This document shows positions 27,755 to 32,177 of a stretch of 32,177 nt of DNA, one piece after another. The notes below the pieces were generated by a model. The model did not search any database, was not told where the DNA came from, and saw nothing but the letters and a program-made list of their open reading frames with translations. The position numbers and the translations under genes were made by a program. The DNA lies in IMG/VR virus record IMGVR_UViG_3300027241_000018, positions 1 to 32,177 of that record, one strand, 5' to 3'. The stretch is from a virus. Position 1 is the stretch's first letter. Each line of letters begins with the position of its first letter.

Positions 27755-28059
27755 AATGTAAACTCCACTTTAGTTACTGAATCCCAGCGGAAAGATCTCC
27801 ACTCAGACTTTTCTGTATCGAAGACTGCCATTGCGGATCCATTAGTCTTGCGACCTGCAGTGCTGGCTTCGGATGTTGGTTTCTTGTCTGCTGGAATGTT
27901 TCCTTCGACAAGGGTGCAACGCATTGCTCTTTCGGTACCATCTTTTTTGGTAAAAGTAACGCACAGATCTTTGATGTGTTCATCGTGGAGAACTCCAATT
28001 GTCCATGTTTTAAATTCTTCAAACTCTTTTTCATTCTTGAATACTGTTTGGAATGCCAT
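27751..28059 (-). CDS. WYL_2/Sm-like SH3 beta-barrel phage protein
   Basis: A 102-aa protein with VTFTKKDGTERAMRCTL and a C-terminal MAVFDTEKSEWRSFRWDSV, the pattern of the phage DUF2693/WYL_2 family with an SH3-like barrel. The middle (about 55-75) is a flexible linker. Function unknown, possibly nucleic-acid binding. It overlaps the upstream gene by 29 nt. Confidence 0.75.
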   Translation of the reverse strand: MAFQTVFKNEKEFEEFKTWTIGVLHDEHIKDLCVTFTKKDGTERAMRCTLVEGNIPADKKPTSEASTAGRKTNGSAMAVFDTEKSEWRSFRWDSVTKVEFTL

Positions 28060-28276
28060 TGTCTAATCTCACTTTCATTTCATTAATAATTGGTCCAAAG
28101 AATTCAACGAATTCTTTAGTCTCAAAGAAAGATGTATGACCACTATTGCATAATTCTTTCCCTGTTTCGGTAATAAGTTTCTGACGAATAGTAAACTCAA
28201 TCAAATCATATGCATGACTCTTAATTTTAACTGTTCGTGTTAAACCTTCTCGATGAATCTCATACTCCAAGTCCAT
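28031..28276 (-). CDS. Hypothetical small phage protein
   Basis: An 81-aa protein (MDLEYEIHREGLTRTVKIKS at the start) with a strand-rich first half and a helical second half. AAGG lies before the ATG, and it overlaps the 47-aa gene upstream by 17 nt. No family recognised. Confidence 0.6.
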   Translation of the reverse strand: MDLEYEIHREGLTRTVKIKSHAYDLIEFTIRQKLITETGKELCNSGHTSFFETKEFVEFFGPIINEMKVRLDNGIPNSIQE

Positions 28277-28403
28277 GGTCTGCCTTTCTGTGCTTTGGTT
28301 GTCGAATGTACTGAACCTTACTCTCTACTACACGCATGCGGTATTTCGGAGTACGCAAATCTTTTGCTACAAGATTTCTAGGTTTCAATGGTTTATTATA
28401 CAC
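28260..28403 (-). CDS. Small basic phage protein (GTG start)
   Basis: A 47-aa protein read from GTG 28403 behind AGAGGA, 9 nt after the upstream stop. It contains KPRNLVAKDLRTPKYRMRVV, a block I recall from many short T4-like phage proteins. It is strongly basic, so RNA or ribosome binding is possible. The GTG start makes it easy to miss. Confidence 0.7.
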   Translation of the reverse strand: MYNKPLKPRNLVAKDLRTPKYRMRVVESKVQYIRQPKHRKADHGLGV

Positions 28404-28412
28404 GATATCCTC

Positions 28413-28640
28413 TTACAAAGCAAATTTCTTTAATAGTTCCTTGGCACCAGATGTATTAAGTACTTCGTTGTCCAGTTCTGCCATGATGATCAGACGTTGC
28501 AACAACTCAGCTTCTTTCTGTAGATTCTCATCTAGAGAATTGTACCACTCAAAGTAATCTTCCTCCGAGTCAAGATTCCACATGATGTTCAACATACGCT
28601 TCTGACGCTTACTTACGCCATGGATTGTAACTTCGTTCAT
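28413..28640 (-). CDS. Conserved small phage protein
   Basis: A 75-aa helical acidic protein starting MNEVTIHGVSKRQKRMLNIM, with a Trp-rich centre (DYFEWYNSL). I recall the GVSKRQ opening from T4-like phages; function unknown. It overlaps the MazG gene by ATGA. Confidence 0.65.
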   Translation of the reverse strand: MNEVTIHGVSKRQKRMLNIMWNLDSEEDYFEWYNSLDENLQKEAELLQRLIIMAELDNEVLNTSGAKELLKKFAL

Positions 28641-28939
28641 ACAGTTTCCTTAAAAATACTAGACCATGTCATCAGTTTATTCAACTTCTCATTCTTTGCA
28701 GTCATTACTGCAGACTCGCTAACAATTCCATTTTCGATCAGTAGATCAATCATACACATGAGGTCACCGATTTCTTCTTCAAGATGTTCTCGGTTGGTTT
28801 GCCCATTGTGTTCATCATCCATACCGAATCGAAATACCTTACTGATAGCCTGAGTTACCTCAGCACATTCTTCTTGCGTAATCAACAGAATCTCACTGTC
28901 GATTGCATTCTTTTGTTTCATCATTGCAAATTTATTCAC
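28637..28939 (-). CDS. MazG-like nucleotide pyrophosphohydrolase
   Basis: A 100-aa single-domain MazG-like protein, starting at GTG 28939 with GGAG upstream and a GTGA overlap. Metal ligands: EExxE (QEECAEV, Glu24 and Glu27) and EExxD (EEEIGDL, Glu56 and Asp59). It hydrolyses nucleoside triphosphates to monophosphates, or possibly affects ppGpp, during infection. Phage MazG is common in marine T4-like phages. An internal ATG at 28924 is an alternative start. Confidence 0.85.
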   Translation of the reverse strand: MNKFAMMKQKNAIDSEILLITQEECAEVTQAISKVFRFGMDDEHNGQTNREHLEEEIGDLMCMIDLLIENGIVSESAVMTAKNEKLNKLMTWSSIFKETV

Positions 28940-29163
28940 TCATTATCTCCATAATATCCATAATCTTCATCTGTTCCAAACCCTGCTGATGCCAATGCAG
29001 ATTCATGGTCACCATCCATGGATTCGTCAACATCGAACCCTTCTTCAAATGCCTGAATGGCGTCGTACACCATTTCCAATGGGATCTTTAACAACCCAGC
29101 GATTGAGATGGGTTTCATCCCTTCTTCATAAAGATCAACAATTTCTAATTGCAAGTCACTCAT
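28936..29163 (-). CDS. Small helix-turn-helix-like phage protein
   Basis: A 75-aa protein: LQLEIVDLYEEGMKPISIAG then LLKIPLEMVYDAIQAFE form a likely helix-turn-helix (about 4-38), followed by an acidic tail ending DEDYGYYGDNE. It may be a small DNA-binding or decoy regulator. GGAG precedes the ATG, and TAATG and GTGA junctions link it to its neighbours. Confidence 0.65.
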   Translation of the reverse strand: MSDLQLEIVDLYEEGMKPISIAGLLKIPLEMVYDAIQAFEEGFDVDESMDGDHESALASAGFGTDEDYGYYGDNE

Positions 29164-29336
29164 TACATTTCTCCATATGATACTGCATCTTCATCATAAG
29201 ATGATGCTTCAAACTGTCGCATGTTGTGTTCAGCCATCATTCGATCCATGTATGATTCATAATCAGCCTCAGCAACAGCGTTTCTTTCTTGCTCTGCAAG
29301 ATCATTCAATTCAACATTCAATTCATTTATAGTCAT
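29163..29336 (-). CDS. Hypothetical small acidic protein
   Basis: A 57-aa acidic, Met-rich helical protein (MTINELNVELNDLAEQERNA at the start). AAGGAAT precedes the ATG, and its TAA forms TAATG with the next gene. It is the first gene after the promoter at 29373-29401. No family recognised. Confidence 0.65.
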   Translation of the reverse strand: MTINELNVELNDLAEQERNAVAEADYESYMDRMMAEHNMRQFEASSYDEDAVSYGEM

Positions 29337-29372
29337 CACAATTCCTTTTCCTTAATCAACCCTAACACAGTT

Positions 29373-29401
29373 ATTATGCTCTAAAGTCAAATAAAAGTCA
29401 A
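29373..29401 (-). promoter_or_regulatory. Sigma70-type promoter
   Basis: Minus strand: -35 TTGACT (29396-29401), 17-nt spacer, -10 CATAAT (29373-29378), about 35 nt before the first ATG of the unit, and just behind the terminator at 29415-29454. A second TTGACT lies in the spacer. Confidence 0.7.
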
Positions 29402-29414
29402 TACATTTTTGGAG

Positions 29415-29454
29415 GACAAAAAACCCCTGTGGTATCAACAACTTACAGGGGTTT
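29415..29454 (-). terminator. Rho-independent terminator
   Basis: Minus strand: 10-bp stem AAACCCCTGT/ACAGGGGTTT (29421-29430 with 29445-29454), 14-nt loop, then a TTTTTTG tract. Ends the glycan-group unit that includes the amidotransferase at 29490. Confidence 0.85.
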
Positions 29455-29489
29455 AAAACCTTACAGACAGTAGGGTTATTTTCTAATAA

Positions 29490-30140
29490 CTATTTCTCTG
29501 TAAGTTCGTTCACAAAGTCTAGCAATAGTTCATGATGTTTTCCACCATGGTAGTGTTTATTTATGTAATACCAAGGTTTCTCGTACCAATAAAGTGGTGC
29601 TTCTGGATGGCAACCAATGATACCGATTCTACCTTGGATGATTGCCATCGGATCACCATTGCTATATCTTGCAATAGTTTTAAATTTAGTTTCATCGCCA
29701 ATTAGTGCACAACCATCATAGAAGTACATTTCTTCTTTTTGGTCTTTCCATGTGACTGAAGCTACTGTTCCGTAGCTTCTTTTTACATCTGCATTTAGTT
29801 GCTTTATATATTGAACAGGGTTGACATCATCAAGTATATCGAAATAACGGCTTCCAGCCCAATAAGCACCCATGCAAATGCCAAGATAGTGACCACCACA
29901 TTCCAAGAATCTGGCGATTCGATTCGCTCTTGTTCGAGTGAAGAAATTAGGATAAGAGTCACTATTCCCGATACCACCAGGAAAAGCAATAACATCAAGA
30001 TGCTCAAAGAAATTATCATCATCCAACTCCTTCTCTTCGAATATACGAATTTGGTACTCAGAGGATAATGCATGCACCATTGCATATGCGCAATCCGTAG
30101 AACATTCTGGATGTCGCATAAACAAAGCAAGGGTTTTCAT
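29490..30140 (-). CDS. BPL_N-type glutamine-amidotransferase-like protein
   Basis: A 216-aa protein with IAFPGGIGNSDSY (52-63), GGHYLGICMGAYWAGSRYF carrying nucleophile Cys89, and His178-x-Glu180 (IGCHPEAP), so the triad is complete. The GICMGAYWAG block is typical of the biotin-protein-ligase N-terminal (BPL_N) group of class I amidotransferase-fold proteins, whose reaction is unclear. The gene follows the glycosyltransferase without a gap. Confidence 0.8.
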   Translation of the reverse strand: MKTLALFMRHPECSTDCAYAMVHALSSEYQIRIFEEKELDDDNFFEHLDVIAFPGGIGNSDSYPNFFTRTRANRIARFLECGGHYLGICMGAYWAGSRYFDILDDVNPVQYIKQLNADVKRSYGTVASVTWKDQKEEMYFYDGCALIGDETKFKTIARYSNGDPMAIIQGRIGIIGCHPEAPLYWYEKPWYYINKHYHGGKHHELLLDFVNELTEK

Positions 30141-30851
30141 TTATTTCCAATATTTCGAATAGTCTACTTTATTCCAATAGTTTTCGTTGTTTCTGTTCCA
30201 GAAATTTTTAATCAGATACCATGCCATACCAAAGTACCCCATAATCTGAAACCTTCTGCTGTCCTGCCCGAAGAAATGGTCCACTAATTTAAATTTGTTA
30301 ACATCGTACTGTTTAGATAAGAAGAAGTCTTCACTGGTTCCATACTTCTCAGAGAACCCACCAAGCTGTTCAAATTTATCGCGACGAGTTAGCATAAACG
30401 CACCAACTGCGAAAGGTACTTTATACTGCATTAATCTGTTTACAAAATTAAACATCATGAAGCCTATGTGTGCTCTTTTATCTCGATCATAACATTTTAC
30501 ATACAACCCAACTAAATCTAATTGACATTCTTCGATTATGTTAACACAATCAGTTATAACTGTATCTTCAAAAAATCTTACATCACTATCTATAAACAGC
30601 AAGTATGGTGTTGTTGCTAGTTTAGCGCCACTGTTCTTGGCAAAGGAAACTGGACCACCATCGATGACCTCAACATTAAGATCACCCTTCATTTTTTGAA
30701 TGACTTCTCGTGTATTGTCAGTGGAGCAGTCTGCAATAATAATTCTTGTATTGCCTATTTGTTGTTGACTCAAGTGCATTAACAAATGCGCAATGTAGTT
30801 CTCTTCATTCTTACATGGAACTACTATGGTAATTTTATCCTGTAACATCAT
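30141..30851 (-). CDS. Family 2 glycosyltransferase
   Basis: A 236-aa GT-A enzyme from the ATG at 30851 (AAGGAAAAAG upstream). ITIVVPCKNEENYI at the N-terminus, the metal-binding DxD at Asp88-Ser-Asp90 (FIDSDVRF), and the acceptor-side GTSEDFFL motif are all present. The C-terminus (MGYFGMAWYLIKNFW) is hydrophobic and may contact the membrane. It would transfer a sugar to a lipid or surface glycan. It overlaps the phosphoesterase gene by 17 nt. Confidence 0.85.
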   Translation of the reverse strand: MMLQDKITIVVPCKNEENYIAHLLMHLSQQQIGNTRIIIADCSTDNTREVIQKMKGDLNVEVIDGGPVSFAKNSGAKLATTPYLLFIDSDVRFFEDTVITDCVNIIEECQLDLVGLYVKCYDRDKRAHIGFMMFNFVNRLMQYKVPFAVGAFMLTRRDKFEQLGGFSEKYGTSEDFFLSKQYDVNKFKLVDHFFGQDSRRFQIMGYFGMAWYLIKNFWNRNNENYWNKVDYSKYWK

Positions 30852-31593
30852 CTTTTTCCTTGGTCCATGTAATAATTTCCCACTTGCCATCGTAATGCTC
30901 AACTAAAGCAGTACATGACTCAACCCAATCCCCATCATTCATATATATCACACCATCGATCTCTTTGATTTCAGCGTGGTGTATATGACCGCAGATAACT
31001 CCATCAAAGCCACGTTTTTTACAGTATCCAGCTAGATTCTTTTCAAACTGGAACATAAAGTCCACAGCTTTTTTTACTTTGTGTTTAAGGAACTTGCTAA
31101 GGCTAAAGTACCCAAAACCCATACGATGACGTATCCAATTGAACTTGCTATTGAGCGAAAGAACGAAGTCATATGATTTATCTCCTAAAAATGATATCCA
31201 AGGTGCTAATCGTGTTATGCCATCGAACAGATCACCATGTGTAACTAAGTAATGCTTACCATCAGCACCGATATGTTCTATTTGATTATGTATTTCTACT
31301 AGACCAAAACTGAAACCATATGGTATCATTGGTCTTAAAAACTCATCATGGTTGCCTGCAACGTATATAACCCTTGTGCCACGTTTGGCATGGCCAAGGA
31401 TTCTACGAACTACGTTAGTATGAGATTGTTTCCAACGCCACTTGTTCTGCTGTATCTTCCATGCATCAATAATATCTCCAACCAAATACAGTGTGTCGCA
31501 TGTATTGTGTTTAAGAAAATTATTTAACTTACCTGCTTGACAATCACGAGTACCTAAGTGAACATCACTTATAAATATCGTGCGGTATTTCAT
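30835..31593 (-). CDS. LpxH-like UDP-2,3-diacylglucosamine diphosphatase
   Basis: A 252-aa calcineurin-like phosphoesterase with all metal motifs: SDVHLG (Asp10, His12), GDIID (Asp40), GNHDE (Asn81, His82), VTHGD (His119) and GHIHHA (His203, His205). The layout and length match LpxH/LpxH2-type enzymes of lipid A synthesis, which act at the inner membrane. As a phage gene next to a glycosyltransferase, it points to changes in host LPS or a related glycolipid (inference). A general phosphodiesterase role is the alternative. Confidence 0.85.
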   Translation of the reverse strand: MKYRTIFISDVHLGTRDCQAGKLNNFLKHNTCDTLYLVGDIIDAWKIQQNKWRWKQSHTNVVRRILGHAKRGTRVIYVAGNHDEFLRPMIPYGFSFGLVEIHNQIEHIGADGKHYLVTHGDLFDGITRLAPWISFLGDKSYDFVLSLNSKFNWIRHRMGFGYFSLSKFLKHKVKKAVDFMFQFEKNLAGYCKKRGFDGVICGHIHHAEIKEIDGVIYMNDGDWVESCTALVEHYDGKWEIITWTKEKDDVTG

Positions 31594-31820
31594 ACCACCA
31601 TAGATATCGCAGTAGCAGCAGAAACAATGTAACGAAGTGCTTGTTCATCAGTTGATAATTCTTGGGCTGCTTTTACTTCTGCAACTTGTTGAACTAAGAA
31701 CTGAAACTCTTCCAGTGTTAGTTGTTGTGATTCATATTGTTCACGTAGAACTAAAAGTTCGTTTGCTAACACTGCAGCTGGACCACCAAGACCAGCTACT
31801 TCTCTTAGTTGTTCCAACAT
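31590..31820 (-). CDS. Small helical phage protein
   Basis: A 76-aa protein starting MLEQLREVAGLGGPAAVLAN, with an acidic coiled-coil middle and a hydrophobic end (YIVSAATAISMVV). I recall similar short proteins in T4-like cyanophages. Function unknown. It overlaps the LpxH-like gene by ATGA. Confidence 0.6.
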   Translation of the reverse strand: MLEQLREVAGLGGPAAVLANELLVLREQYESQQLTLEEFQFLVQQVAEVKAAQELSTDEQALRYIVSAATAISMVV

Positions 31821-32170
31821 TACTTCTTCCCACTATTGTTGGATTGTTTCTCTTTGTGCTTTTCCAACTCTTGCACACGCCATACTAAAGTGTCCAGCAC
31901 AGCTTTGTTGGAGCTGCTTCGGGATAGTGCTTCTGTGTTAGCCTGCATAAAGTCTTGGCGCAGTTTTTCACGAGCCAGTTCAGCACCCATGTTTGGTGCT
32001 TGTTTGTTGTCTGATGTCACAACCAACTGCATCTTGCTTTCGAGAATGGTCAGTTGATGATTAACATTACTCAGCGCATTCATCAAGTATACCACACAGG
32101 TAAACATGATGGGTAGCACAGCAAATGTTACCTTTTCGATCAGTGCGCCCTTGGCTTCGCCAGCACTCAT
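31820..32170 (-). CDS. Membrane-anchored coiled-coil phage protein
   Basis: A 116-aa protein: one N-terminal transmembrane segment (about 13-33, VTFAVLPIMFTCVVYLMNAL), followed by a long coiled coil (NHQLTILESKMQL onward) and a charged end. The GALIEKVTF opening is familiar from T4-like phages. The topology (N-in, C-out) is spanin-like or structural, but neither is shown. Its stop and the next start share one base. Confidence 0.6.
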   Translation of the reverse strand: MSAGEAKGALIEKVTFAVLPIMFTCVVYLMNALSNVNHQLTILESKMQLVVTSDNKQAPNMGAELAREKLRQDFMQANTEALSRSSSNKAVLDTLVWRVQELEKHKEKQSNNSGKK

Positions 32171-32177
32171 CTTTTCT

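Noticed and set aside
28395-28423. TTGCTT-N17-TATAAT on the minus strand
   Set aside because: The -10 lies inside the first codons of the GTG-start gene at 28403, and no terminator precedes it, so it is probably chance.

Overview
This window is a piece of a tailed-phage (Caudoviricetes) genome of the T4-like myovirus type. Almost every gene lies on the minus strand and the genes are packed tightly, with ATGA, TAATG or GTGA stop/start overlaps. T4-type enzymes are recognisable: RNase H, dCMP deaminase, a MazG-like pyrophosphohydrolase, DUF6433, and a WYL_2/SH3-like protein. Many small genes resemble families I know from marine and freshwater T4-like phages. The host is probably a Gram-negative bacterium, because the phage carries an LpxH-like lipid-A enzyme and a periplasmic Bug/TctC solute-binding protein. 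The Bug family is greatly expanded in Burkholderiales, so a freshwater betaproteobacterium is my best guess (inference). All functional calls come from reading motifs; no database search was run.

Layout. 11-4305: small early-type genes and one AAA+ ATPase. 4378-12491: an SGNH hydrolase followed by a dense island of nine 2-oxoglutarate/Fe(II) oxygenase-like genes, with an amidinotransferase-like enzyme, a GNAT-like protein and a CPYA-motif protein in the middle. 12693-17613: an array of 28 tRNA genes, all on the minus strand. Their anticodons cover all 20 amino acids and include three CAT tRNAs. The array is interrupted by a YkuK-type RNase-H-fold gene, a coiled-coil gene, and several structured non-tRNA blocks. 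17748-23389: accessory metabolism, comprising a class I glutamine amidotransferase, a ferritin-like di-iron protein, a Bug-type solute-binding protein, an asparagine-synthetase-like ATPase, a DUF2061 membrane protein and dCMP deaminase. 23386-29336: T4-like core and small genes, including RNase H, a tenth oxygenase and MazG. 29490-31593: a surface-glycan/lipid-A-like group with a BPL_N-type amidotransferase, a family 2 glycosyltransferase and an LpxH-like phosphoesterase. The last two genes are a small protein and a membrane coiled-coil protein.

Transcription. At four places a rho-independent terminator is followed directly by a sigma70-type promoter with a 17-nt spacer (about 4350, 17690, 27540 and 29420). 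These mark unit boundaries. Two further consensus-like promoters lie at 16025 and 17980. Two T4-late-like TATAAATA boxes precede the ferritin-like gene and the solute-binding-protein gene, suggesting late expression.

The most interesting parts are the oxygenase/amidinotransferase island, the complete tRNA set with its structured spacers, and the late-expressed solute-binding protein with its neighbours.
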